A stretch of DNA of 64,000 bases from positions 62,001-126,000 of the forward strand of contig JAUBSN010000006.1 of assembly GCA_036704825.1 (NCBI GenBank). Reading direction: 5' to 3'. Under the pieces are notes generated by a model that saw only the letters and a program-made list of their open reading frames with translations, was not told where the DNA came from and did no database searches. Below are positions 16,374 through 24,015 of the stretch, one piece after another (position 1 is the first letter of the stretch; every line of letters begins with the position of its first letter). Source of the DNA: Microcoleus sp036704825 (GTDB taxonomy: Bacteria > Cyanobacteriota > Cyanobacteriia > Cyanobacteriales > Microcoleaceae). The translations under genes and the position numbers were made by a program.

Positions 16374-16976
16374 ATGAATGTATGTACTTCAGTCAAATCT
16401 ACATCCCCTGAAACAGAACAAGATGGCTGCATCAGGTTCTTAGATGTTAGTTGGGAGCAATTTGAAGCTATAGAAGCAGCTTTTAAAGATTTCCGAGGTG
16501 TGAAATTTTTCTATCTCGATCGACTACTGCAAATTATAACTGCCTCGCCCGAACACGAAATAATCAAGAAAACTCTCTGTATGCTGCTAGAGGCATATAT
16601 GAGAGCAAATGGGATTCGATTTTACGGCAAGGGCGGCCCGACTCTAGGTAACAGAGAATTAGGCGGTAGAAAAGAGCCGGATGATTCCTATGATATAGGA
16701 ACCAAAAAAATAGTCCCAGATATTGCTATTGAAGTGGTAATTACCAGTGGTGGGATAAATACTCTAGAATTCTACAAAAGATTGGGCGTTCGGGAAGTCT
16801 GGTTTTGGCAAAATAGTCAGTTATCTCTCTATTATTTAACAGGTGACAATTATGAGCAGATTTCCCGGAGTACATTCCTTCCCGCTCTCGACTTAGAATT
16901 ACTCCTGCGCTGTGCTAAGGAGCCAGATCAATATGATGCTGTTACCGAGTTATTAGCAAACATCTCACCTGTTTAA
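16374..16976 (+). CDS. Uma2-family (DUF820) PD-(D/E)XK-like endonuclease protein
   Basis: 200 aa. The Uma2 fold shows as ASPEHEIIKKTLCMLLEAYM, then EPDDSYDI and IVPDIAIEVVITSGG (candidate acidic site PD...E), then YKRLGVREVWFW, the usual end of the nuclease core. Uma2 proteins are greatly expanded in cyanobacteria; their function is mostly unknown and nuclease activity is inferred from fold. Placement is odd: it splits lpxA from lpxB, with its stop only 9 bp before lpxB, so it is probably cotranscribed with lipid A genes. A functional link to lipid A is not implied. Confidence 0.85.
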   Translation: MNVCTSVKSTSPETEQDGCIRFLDVSWEQFEAIEAAFKDFRGVKFFYLDRLLQIITASPEHEIIKKTLCMLLEAYMRANGIRFYGKGGPTLGNRELGGRKEPDDSYDIGTKKIVPDIAIEVVITSGGINTLEFYKRLGVREVWFWQNSQLSLYYLTGDNYEQISRSTFLPALDLELLLRCAKEPDQYDAVTELLANISPV

Positions 16977-16985
16977 AGTCAGAAT

Positions 16986-18158
16986 ATGAAAATTTTTATC
17001 AGCACTGGTGAGGTTTCGGGCGATTTGCAAGGAGCTTTGTTAGTTGCAGCCTTAAAACGTCACGCTGTCGCCGCTGGTTTGGAGTTAGAAATAACCGGAT
17101 TGGGCGGCCCTCGTATGGCGGAAGCGGGTGCTACTATTTTAGGCGATACTGTGGGCATTGGTTCTATGGGTCTGATAGAATCAGTGCCGTATATTTTGCC
17201 CACGATCCAAGTTCAGCAAAAAGCTAAACAATATCTCAAAAACTTCCGCCCCGATGCTGTTGTATTGATTGATTATTTGACTCCAAATCTCGGTATTGGC
17301 AGCTATATCCGCCGCTGTTTGCCTGATTTGCCAGTGGTTTGGTACATCGCACCTCAAGAATGGGTTTGGTCGATTTCTCCTCGCAATACGGATCTGATTG
17401 TCAATATTTGCGACCAACTTTTGGCAATTTTCCCCGAAGAAGCTCATTATTATCGAGAAAAAGGAGCTCAAGTGAGTTGGGTTGGGCATCCTTTGGTGGA
17501 TAGAATGCAATCTGCGCCCTGCCGGGAAGTTGCCCGCAAAACTTTGGGAATTGTGCCGGAACAGGTGTCGATCGCCCTAATTCCCGCTTCCAGACACCAA
17601 GAACTCAAGTACCTGATGCCGGTTATATTTGAAGCAGCTCAAATTATTCAAGCTAAATTGCCGGAAGTTCATTTTTTGATTCCGCTTGCTAACAAAGCTT
17701 TTCGCAGCAAAATCGAACAGGCGATCGAGAATTACGGTTTGCGGGCTACTTTGTTAGAAAATCAAACTCTGGAAATATTAGCCGCTGCCGATCTGGCGAT
17801 TACTAAATCTGGTACTGTTAATTTGGAGTTGGCTTTGCTGGATGTTCCACAAGTTGTCCTCTATCGCGTCAGTCCGATTACGGCGATTATTGCTCGCCAC
17901 GTGCTGAAATTTTCGATTCCTTTTATGTCTCCGCCCAATTTGGTGCAAATGAAGCCGATCGTCCCGGAGTTGCTGCAAGACGAGGCGACTGCGGAAAATA
18001 TAGTGAATCACGCACTGGAATTGCTGCAAAATGCCGATCGGCGCCAGCAAATGAAAGCAGGTTATCGGGAAATGCGCGAAAGTCTCGGAGATGTGGGTGT
18101 GTGCGATCGGGCCGCTGCGGAAATAATGAAAAATGTCAAATTAAATACAGCTTATTAA
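16986..18158 (+). CDS. lpxB: Lipid-A-disaccharide synthase
   Basis: 390 aa, full length. GT19 signatures: FISTGEVSGDLQGA at the N-terminus, GLGGPRMAEAG, VVWYIAPQEWVW, WVGHPLVDRM, and the sugar-nucleotide region LAITKSGTVNLELAL. It joins UDP-2,3-diacylglucosamine and lipid X to form the lipid A disaccharide at the inner face of the cytoplasmic membrane. It is the last gene of the lpx cluster. Its stop codon lies inside the first copy of a 31-bp imperfect direct repeat whose second copy contains the next gene's start. Confidence 0.96.
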   Translation: MKIFISTGEVSGDLQGALLVAALKRHAVAAGLELEITGLGGPRMAEAGATILGDTVGIGSMGLIESVPYILPTIQVQQKAKQYLKNFRPDAVVLIDYLTPNLGIGSYIRRCLPDLPVVWYIAPQEWVWSISPRNTDLIVNICDQLLAIFPEEAHYYREKGAQVSWVGHPLVDRMQSAPCREVARKTLGIVPEQVSIALIPASRHQELKYLMPVIFEAAQIIQAKLPEVHFLIPLANKAFRSKIEQAIENYGLRATLLENQTLEILAAADLAITKSGTVNLELALLDVPQVVLYRVSPITAIIARHVLKFSIPFMSPPNLVQMKPIVPELLQDEATAENIVNHALELLQNADRRQQMKAGYREMRESLGDVGVCDRAAAEIMKNVKLNTAY

Positions 18159-18297
18159 AGCAATTTTTGTATTAAAAGGTTATGTAGAAACCCGGTTCCT
18201 TTGTGACTGCCTCGTGGACAAACCCACGATTTATTACCAGAAACGCGGTTGATTTCCTTAATTTCTATTAAAGCAACTTTGTTATTGAAATGTTATG
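18154..18297 (+). repeat. Pair of 31-bp imperfect direct repeats flanking an intergenic palindrome
   Basis: Copies at 18154-18184 and 18267-18297 match at 26 of 31 positions (ATTAAAGCAA at the start, GTTATG at the end). The first holds the lpxB stop codon, the second the ATG of the methyltransferase gene. Between them lie AGAAACCCGGTT and AGAAACGCGGTT motifs of the dispersed family seen elsewhere. Confidence 0.65.
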
Positions 18298-19557
18298 CCA
18301 AGCAATCGGAAAAAGCGACCGATCGCTGTTGATTTATTTGCAGGCGCGGGCGGCATGACCCTGGGCTTTGAACAAGCAGGTTTTGATGTACTTGCATCAG
18401 TCGAAATTGACCCTATTCACTGCGCCACACACGAGTTTAATTTCCCGCTGTGTTCTATTCTGTGCAAAGATGTCACACAGCTTACGGGTTCGGAAATTCG
18501 GAAAAAATCGGCGATCGGGCGGCGCGATATAGACGTAGTAATCAGCGGTTCGCCCTGTCAAGGATTCTCCATGATGGGCAAGCGCGATGTGGACGACCCG
18601 CGAAATTCTCTAATTTTTCACTTTCAGCGCTTAGTTTTGGAGCTAAAACCCAAGTTTTTTGTAATGGAAAATGTGCCGGGGATTGCATCAGGAGAACATA
18701 AAGAACTCCTGAAGCTTTTAATTAGCTATTTTCTGGAAGCAGGCTATCAAGTAGAAGAAAACTATCAAGTTCTAAACGCCGTTCACTACGGAGTGCCGCA
18801 AGCTCGCAAACGATTGTTTTTGATGGGGTGCAAAGAAGGTTACGAACTACCCAAATACCCTCAGCAAACTACTATACTGCCGAAAAATAAAATTCATAAA
18901 CGCTATAAAAAAATTAATTTACCTGCTGTCCCGACAGTTTGGGATGCGATTGGAGATTTGCCGGATGTGGAAAAGTACAGCGAGTTGCTGCACCGAGATT
19001 GGGTAATGGCGGAGTACGGAAAGTGCAGCACTTATGCGAGTATAATGCGCGGAATTGATGGTTTGGATGATGATTATTCCTACGATCGCGAGTACGATCT
19101 ACAAATCCTCTCTTGTAGTTTGCGAACTAAACATTCTCAGGAATGTATGGAAAGGTTTCAGGCGGCAAAACACGGCGAAAAAGAGCCGATCAGCCGTTTT
19201 TACAAGCTTCACCCCGACGGAGTTTGCAACACTCTCAGGGCGGGAACCGACAGGGCGAGGGGGGCTTATACTTCGCCGAGACCGATTCACCCGATCGCCC
19301 CTCGGTGCATTACTGTCCGGGAAGCTGCGCGGCTGCATTCCTATCCTGACTGGTTTAGATTTCACGTTACAAAATGGCACGGTTTTCGCCAAGTCGGAAA
19401 TTCTGTACCGCCGCTATTGGCGAAAGCTGTAGCAGCGCAGATTATTAGCGCTTTGGGCGTGGAAGCAATTAAGCCGAGTCTCAAGCTGACATGGGGAGAT
19501 GATTTGCTGCTTAAACTGAATTGGTCGGAAGCAGAACAATATTATCTAAAAAGTTAA
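18295..19557 (+). CDS. DNA (cytosine-5)-methyltransferase, apparently solitary
   Basis: 420 aa with all main m5C motifs in order: I, AVDLFAGAGGMTLGFEQAGF (11-30); IV with catalytic C88 in SGSPCQGFSMMGKRD; VI, FVMENVPG; VIII, QARKRLFLMG; a variable target-recognition region (about 190-330); X, RQVGNSVPPLLAKAVA near the C-terminus. It transfers a methyl group from AdoMet to cytosine C5 in DNA. No restriction endonuclease gene is adjacent; only a ~36-codon open fragment follows. The recognition sequence cannot be read from the protein. Confidence 0.93.
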   Translation: MPSNRKKRPIAVDLFAGAGGMTLGFEQAGFDVLASVEIDPIHCATHEFNFPLCSILCKDVTQLTGSEIRKKSAIGRRDIDVVISGSPCQGFSMMGKRDVDDPRNSLIFHFQRLVLELKPKFFVMENVPGIASGEHKELLKLLISYFLEAGYQVEENYQVLNAVHYGVPQARKRLFLMGCKEGYELPKYPQQTTILPKNKIHKRYKKINLPAVPTVWDAIGDLPDVEKYSELLHRDWVMAEYGKCSTYASIMRGIDGLDDDYSYDREYDLQILSCSLRTKHSQECMERFQAAKHGEKEPISRFYKLHPDGVCNTLRAGTDRARGAYTSPRPIHPIAPRCITVREAARLHSYPDWFRFHVTKWHGFRQVGNSVPPLLAKAVAAQIISALGVEAIKPSLKLTWGDDLLLKLNWSEAEQYYLKS

Positions 19558-19594
19558 GAGTTAGATTTAATTATCTCTAACGGGGAATGGGTGA

Positions 19595-19705
19595 GTAGTA
19601 AACCGCCCCCTGTATCAGTGGACACAATTCGATGACCCGCAGGAGATATCCCGCCTAGTTAAACAAACCGACAATGTATTCCGACGGATTGTGCAGTTTT
19701 TTTAA
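19595..19705 (+). pseudogene. Short protein-like fragment downstream of the methyltransferase
   Basis: An open stretch of 36 codons between two stops has no proper start codon but reads as normal protein (YQWTQFDDPQEISRLV... ending RRIVQFF). It looks like the decayed end of a lost gene. I do not recognise the family. The rest of the 378-bp gap (19558-19935) shows nothing else coding; a Shine-Dalgarno-like AGGAGA near 19920 serves the next gene. Confidence 0.35.
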
Positions 19706-19935
19706 GATGACAGCGGGGCAACTATTTCGACTACTGGTTTGCTATCCAAGGCGTAGCGATCGTCCTATACACCAAATAGCAACACCAACATCTAAATACT
19801 ATTTAAGATTTTAGATTGTGAAAGTCTCCCGATAAAACATTTTGATAAATTTCGCTGAGTTTTGCAACAATTACGAGTCTTTTGGAATTCTAGAGCTATC
19901 GTGTAAAAAGTGTATTTTCAGGAGACTCAACTAAT

Positions 19936-20280
19936 ATGGGTTGGTTTAAAAGACTGTTCGGACTCGAAAAGCCTGAAGCCCCGGCTGAACCGATGGCACA
20001 AGTAGTACAGCAAGCAGCACAAGCGCAATCCATCGCTCCTGCTAAAGTCGGCCCAGACGGAAATTTTGACGAAAGTGGCTTAGCGAAGCGGGTTGCTTTA
20101 GCTTTTGACAGCGATGCAGAAGTTGCTGATATCGAGACTGTTTATGTGGCTCAGCTCAGCGGCACGGTTGTTCTCAAAGGTCAAGTTCCCAGTCAGGCAA
20201 TTCTCGACAAGTTGGTGGCGATCGCCTCTGCTGAAGAAGGTGCCACAGGCGTGCAAACCGATCAGGTGACAGTCGGCTAG
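19936..20280 (+). CDS. BON-domain protein
   Basis: 114 aa. A short N-terminus (MGWFKRLFGLEKPEAPAEP) and Gln/Ala-rich linker lead into a BON domain (about 47-114) with the pattern VALAFDSDAEVADIETVYVA, GTVVLKGQVPSQ and TGVQTDQVTV. BON domains bind phospholipids or peptidoglycan-associated partners in stress and envelope proteins. There is no signal peptide, so a cytoplasmic or peripheral location is likely. It is preceded by AGGAGA and followed by a clear intrinsic terminator, so it is probably monocistronic. Confidence 0.8.
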   Translation: MGWFKRLFGLEKPEAPAEPMAQVVQQAAQAQSIAPAKVGPDGNFDESGLAKRVALAFDSDAEVADIETVYVAQLSGTVVLKGQVPSQAILDKLVAIASAEEGATGVQTDQVTVG

Positions 20281-20340
20281 TTATTCGGAACCGAACCAGT
20301 TTCGCTCCGGGTGCTGCTCGAATCAGCCAAAAACTCGATT

Positions 20341-20366
20341 AAACCCGCTGCGGCGGGTTTTTTCTT
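20341..20366 (+). terminator. Rho-independent terminator after the BON gene
   Basis: Arms AAACCCGC (20341-20348) and GCGGGTTT (20353-20360) with loop TGCG, followed by a T run continuing to 20363. Confidence 0.85.
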
Positions 20367-20522
20367 GCCGTCTCCCCCTCAAAATATTAATTTTTGTAAA
20401 AACCAGCGATTTATCTAAAAAAACAGTATAATTGAATACAGAAAGTAAAAAAGTTTTAGCTACCAAAACCAAACCTGACCTGACTGCCCTTTTTATCTGG
20501 ATAAATATAAGGATCAAAAAAT

Positions 20523-20894
20523 ATGAAACTCACTTATCGCGGCTCAAACTACGAGTACGACATTCCGACAGTTGATATGATCGAAGGCGAAGTGGCGGGC
20601 AAATACCGGGGCCAAAACTGGAACTATCGCTATCCGAGACACATTCCCAACCCCAAAAAATACGGCGGCCCAAACTATACCAAAAAGCGAGATTCTCAAA
20701 CTCGCGATCGGGATGTCGCAGCAGCCCGCGCCTCAGCGGCGGTGGATTATTACCCAACAGTTGTGGAAGTGGCGCAAGTTCACCAGGCGAATATTTGCAA
20801 TATTCTCGATCGTAGAAAGCAAGCAGCCAAGGCCAAGGGCGACGAAACACTGCTGCGCTTGCTAGAAATCGAGTCTAGACAGATGGTTTGTTAG
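20523..20894 (+). CDS. DUF4278 protein
   Basis: 123 aa. It opens MKLTYRGSNYEYDIP, the hallmark of the DUF4278 family common in cyanobacteria, followed by a Tyr/Arg-rich stretch (KYRGQNWNYRYPRH). The C-terminal half is helical (QAAKAKGDETLLRLLEIESR). Function is unknown. The start is supported by AAGGA 9 bp upstream. It converges on rtcB with a strong hairpin between them. Confidence 0.8.
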   Translation: MKLTYRGSNYEYDIPTVDMIEGEVAGKYRGQNWNYRYPRHIPNPKKYGGPNYTKKRDSQTRDRDVAAARASAAVDYYPTVVEVAQVHQANICNILDRRKQAAKAKGDETLLRLLEIESRQMVC

Positions 20895-20928
20895 AGAAAA
20901 GGATCAGAAAACAAAGCGTTTGTCAAGG

Positions 20929-20959
20929 GGGGGAAATCAAAAGTGGCTTGATTTCCCCC
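20929..20959. terminator. Hairpin terminator between convergent DUF4278 and rtcB genes
   Basis: Perfect 12-bp arms GGGGGAAATCAA (20929-20940) and TTGATTTCCCCC (20948-20959) with a 7-base loop. It is placed to serve both convergent genes, though T tracts are weak. Confidence 0.65.
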
Positions 20960-21012
20960 TCTTGCCATACAGCAGTTGTCAGATAGGTGAAGTACAAATA
21001 AACCAGTTTCTG

Positions 21013-22197
21013 TCACCCCTTGACACAAACCACCTGCTTCAAAGTCGCCACAACTTCCACCAAATCCGACTGCTGACTCATCACCTCATCAATCGGCTTA
21101 TAAGCCCCCGGAATTTCATCTAAAAATTGCTCATCTTTCCGGCACTCAACCCCCTCAGTCTGCCGTACAAAATCATCCAGAGTGAATACATTCTTCGCTT
21201 GATTGCGAGACATCAAGCGCCCAGCACCGTGACTGCAACTACAGTAGCTTTCAGCCTTTCCCTTCCCTTTAACAATGAAAGACTTCGCGCCCATCGAGCC
21301 CGGAATAATCCCGTAATCCTCTACATCCGCGCGCACGGCACCCTTGCGAGTCACATACACATCTTCGCCAAAATGCACCTCTTTTTCCGCGTAATTGTGG
21401 TGGCAATTCACCTCTAATAACGGCTTAACAGATTTGCCGCCCGCGACGTGCTTTTCTACAATTCGCTTAAACCGATTCATCATCACATCGCGATTAAAAC
21501 GAGCATAATCTTGCGCCCACTGCAAATCGTGCCAGTAAGCCGCAAACTCCCGCGTACCCGCTACAAAATAAGCTAAATCTTTGTCAGCCAGATTAATTTC
21601 TGCCAGTTTAGCTAAATCTTTAGCCGTCTCTATATGCTGCTGTGCGAGCAAATTTCCAATGCCGCGAGAACCGGAATGCAGCATCAGCCAAACAAAGTTT
21701 TCAGTATCAACGCAAACCTCAATAAAATGATTACCGCCGCCGAGGGAACCCATTTGTTTTAAGGCTTTATTGTTTTGATGCTGCACACCTTGATGAAGTT
21801 CCTTAAACTCGCCCCATCCTTGCCAGTTAGTGACAGTTTTTTCGACTTCCTTGTTTTCGGAAAATCCGACAGGAATTGCGGCTTCGATATCGAGGCGAAT
21901 TTGTTTGAGTTTGCCTTCTAATTTGTGAGCCTTGAATGGCATTTTAATGGCAGCCATCCCGCAGCCAATATCAACTCCGACAGCAGCCGGAACAATCGCT
22001 TCTTTTGTGGCAATTACTGAACCGACTAAAGCACCTTTTCCTAAATGTACATCGGGCATTAGGGCGACGTGTTTGAATACAAAGGGCAAAGATGCTACGT
22101 TGGCGGCCATCTTGGTTTCTTTTTCGCCCAGGGCGTGATTTGCCCAAGATAATACTGGTGGTTTTGGGGCTGATATGTCTAATTTTTCGTAGGGCAT
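21013..22197 (-). CDS. rtcB: RNA-splicing ligase RtcB
   Basis: 394 aa. Metal and catalytic residues are all present: D76 and C79 in AAVGVDIGCGMA, H157 in GSLGGGNHFIEVC, H174 in LMLHSGSRG, and the guanylylated H323 in CSCSHGAGRLMSR. It joins RNA 2',3'-cyclic phosphate or 3'-phosphate ends to 5'-OH ends using GTP and Mn, for RNA repair or tRNA healing. It is a short RtcB variant. No RtcA cyclase, RtcR activator or archease gene is adjacent. Confidence 0.95.
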   Translation of the reverse strand: MPYEKLDISAPKPPVLSWANHALGEKETKMAANVASLPFVFKHVALMPDVHLGKGALVGSVIATKEAIVPAAVGVDIGCGMAAIKMPFKAHKLEGKLKQIRLDIEAAIPVGFSENKEVEKTVTNWQGWGEFKELHQGVQHQNNKALKQMGSLGGGNHFIEVCVDTENFVWLMLHSGSRGIGNLLAQQHIETAKDLAKLAEINLADKDLAYFVAGTREFAAYWHDLQWAQDYARFNRDVMMNRFKRIVEKHVAGGKSVKPLLEVNCHHNYAEKEVHFGEDVYVTRKGAVRADVEDYGIIPGSMGAKSFIVKGKGKAESYCSCSHGAGRLMSRNQAKNVFTLDDFVRQTEGVECRKDEQFLDEIPGAYKPIDEVMSQQSDLVEVVATLKQVVCVKG

Positions 22198-22295
22198 TTT
22201 TGTTTAAGTTTGTTATTTTGTAGTATTAATGTAACACAAAAATGCGATCGTGTCAAATGCACCTGACTGACTAATTTTAATAGGGTGTGTCAGCT

Positions 22296-22490
22296 TAACA
22301 TCAAATGCAGCACCGATATTGTTTGTGAGTCCGACAGTCCGACAGGGAATGAATTCCCTGTCTCATAGCTAAAGTCCTCTGAAAGAGGACTGAAATAGAT
22401 CGCACTTCCCGTCAAAATCTACAGTCGGTTTTAACCGACTTTCGCTATGAGGCAGGGGTTTCAACCCCTGTCGGACTGCGGGAAAGCGAG
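22296..22490. repeat. Cloverleaf-like composite palindromic repeat, copy 1
   Basis: Perfect 13-bp outer arms CAGTCCGACAGGG (22335-22347) and CCCTGTCGGACTG (22466-22478) enclose hairpins AGTCCTCT-GAA-AGAGGACT and GTCGGTT-TT-AACCGAC. Two more palindromes overlap the outer arms (GACAGGGAAT...ATTCCCTGTC; AGGGGTT...AACCCCT), offering an alternative fold. Homology with copy 2 extends ~40 bp upstream. It occupies most of the 337-bp gap between rtcB and the WD40-like gene; I see no gene in it. Confidence 0.85.
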
Positions 22491-22534
22491 TCAAAAGCCA
22501 ACACAGCACAAGAAGCGTTTTGTATTGGAAATCC

Positions 22535-23659
22535 TTAAGAAATGCCTAAAGATTGAATGAATAATTTACTGTAAGGTGCGGATTCTTGTACCTTCGCCAG
22601 CGAACCAAACAGCTCTTTTCCCCCGAAGATAACTAATGTCTTCTGTTTAGACTCAGGCTTTTGACTCGGCAGTTGTGAGTGAACCGAAAGAATCCTATCT
22701 GAATCAAATCTATAAAAGCAGTCCAAGTCGCTGCAAAGCCCTTCTTCCTCATTAAGATTAGGATAAAGTTCTTGAGAAGGACGCGGTTCATGACCGCTTA
22801 AAATCAGTTCATCTAACATTTCCATTTTGTTAAGATCGATTAGATACATAAGTCCTTCATTAGTGTTAATTAGAAGGCGATCGTCCGATAGGTAGCACAT
22901 AGAGTAATCAAAACTATCATCCGAATCAGGCCAAGGCCATTGGCATTGACCGAGGAGATTGCAGTCAGGAAAACTGAACCGACTGAGTTCTCTATTAGAA
23001 TCATCGAGTACCAAAAATTCGCTACCTGCGGGGTGAAATACTGGAGGAGTTGTGTCCGCCAAACACGCAACCTCTACAGCATGAATCTTGATACCATCAT
23101 CATAAAGCCAATAGACTTGCTGTCCGTCCTGACCGGCAGCAGCCCAAAGAGCTAAAATTTGGTTTTCCGGGTGCGGCTGAAACGAAAAGGTACTGCCACC
23201 AAAAGGGTCTTTGAGCAAAAACTTTCGCTGGATTTGCCATGAATTGGTATCGCGAATTTGAATTTCGACTTGATCGGATTCAATTAATTTCATGCACCAA
23301 AAACGCAAGCCGTCTGCATCAAACCAGCAATCCTGAAATCCATTCTCGTTATACAAATAATGCTTAACCGGAGGGTTAGGTAGCTGTTGTTCGTACACTA
23401 GCTGATTGTTTGCTGTCACAATTGCTAAATGATTGCCGTTTGCCATAATTGCTGCCAGCAAATCGCCTTTTGGACTAATCGCTAAACAGCTAATTTCGTC
23501 GGTAAGGTGGTATTCGTATTTTGGCGACAAGTTGCGATCTACTAAAGTGACTTTTTTGCAATCGCAACTTGTCGCCATACTCCACTCGGAATCAGTGCGT
23601 TGATTTATGGCTAAGATACCCCAGTCAATTTGTATTTCATATTTTGGTAAAATTAGCAT
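22535..23659 (-). CDS. WD40-like beta-propeller protein of unknown function
   Basis: 374 aa. Irregular repeats such as DEISCLAISPKGDLLAAIMA and STFSFQPHPENQILALWAA resemble degenerate WD40 / quinoprotein blades, suggesting a seven-bladed propeller covering most of the protein. There is no signal peptide or kinase part, so a cytoplasmic scaffold role is plausible but unproven. The C-terminus (KTLVIFGGKELFGS) has no known motif. The gene is bracketed by two direct copies of the 195-bp palindromic repeat, suggesting it could be mobilised, deleted or duplicated by recombination. Confidence 0.6.
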   Translation of the reverse strand: MLILPKYEIQIDWGILAINQRTDSEWSMATSCDCKKVTLVDRNLSPKYEYHLTDEISCLAISPKGDLLAAIMANGNHLAIVTANNQLVYEQQLPNPPVKHYLYNENGFQDCWFDADGLRFWCMKLIESDQVEIQIRDTNSWQIQRKFLLKDPFGGSTFSFQPHPENQILALWAAAGQDGQQVYWLYDDGIKIHAVEVACLADTTPPVFHPAGSEFLVLDDSNRELSRFSFPDCNLLGQCQWPWPDSDDSFDYSMCYLSDDRLLINTNEGLMYLIDLNKMEMLDELILSGHEPRPSQELYPNLNEEEGLCSDLDCFYRFDSDRILSVHSQLPSQKPESKQKTLVIFGGKELFGSLAKVQESAPYSKLFIQSLGIS

Positions 23660-23715
23660 AAAGATATTTCAGCGTAAATAAGCTCTATTTTAACTGAAAT
23701 CTTGCAGCATTTATC

Positions 23716-23776
23716 GTAGGGTGCGTCAGTCTGGAATTTATCTTGGGGTGAGAAAATATGTACTGACGCACCTTAC
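23716..23776. repeat. Small inverted repeat (GGTGCGTC family), copy 1
   Basis: Arms GTAGGGTGCGTCAGT (23716-23730) and ACTGACGCACCTTAC (23762-23776) are complementary except for one base. It resembles the element at 58319-58378. It lies in the 356-bp gap 23660-24015, which otherwise holds only copy 2 of the cloverleaf-like repeat. Confidence 0.7.
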
Positions 23777-23796
23777 AGACTCATTCTAGGCGGTTC

Positions 23797-23992
23797 AACT
23801 GAACATTAAATGCTGTACCGGTATTGTTTGTATATCCGACAGTCCGACAGGGAATGAATTCCCTGTCTCATAGCTAAAGTCCTCTGAAAGAGGACTGAAA
23901 TAGATCGTATTTTCCCGTCAAAATCTACAGTCGGTTTTAACCGACTTTCGCTTTGAGGCAGGGGTTTAAACCCCTGCCGGATTGCGGGAAAG
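23797..23992. repeat. Cloverleaf-like composite palindromic repeat, copy 2
   Basis: It is nearly identical to copy 1 in the same orientation. The hairpins AGTCCTCT-GAA-AGAGGACT and GTCGGTT-TT-AACCGAC are unchanged. The outer arms (23840-23852 and 23972-23984) differ by two transitions that leave one G-T wobble and one mismatch. It ends 24 bp from the stop of the RND gene. Confidence 0.85.
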
Positions 23993-24015
23993 TGCGTATT
24001 TTCTGACGCTACATT

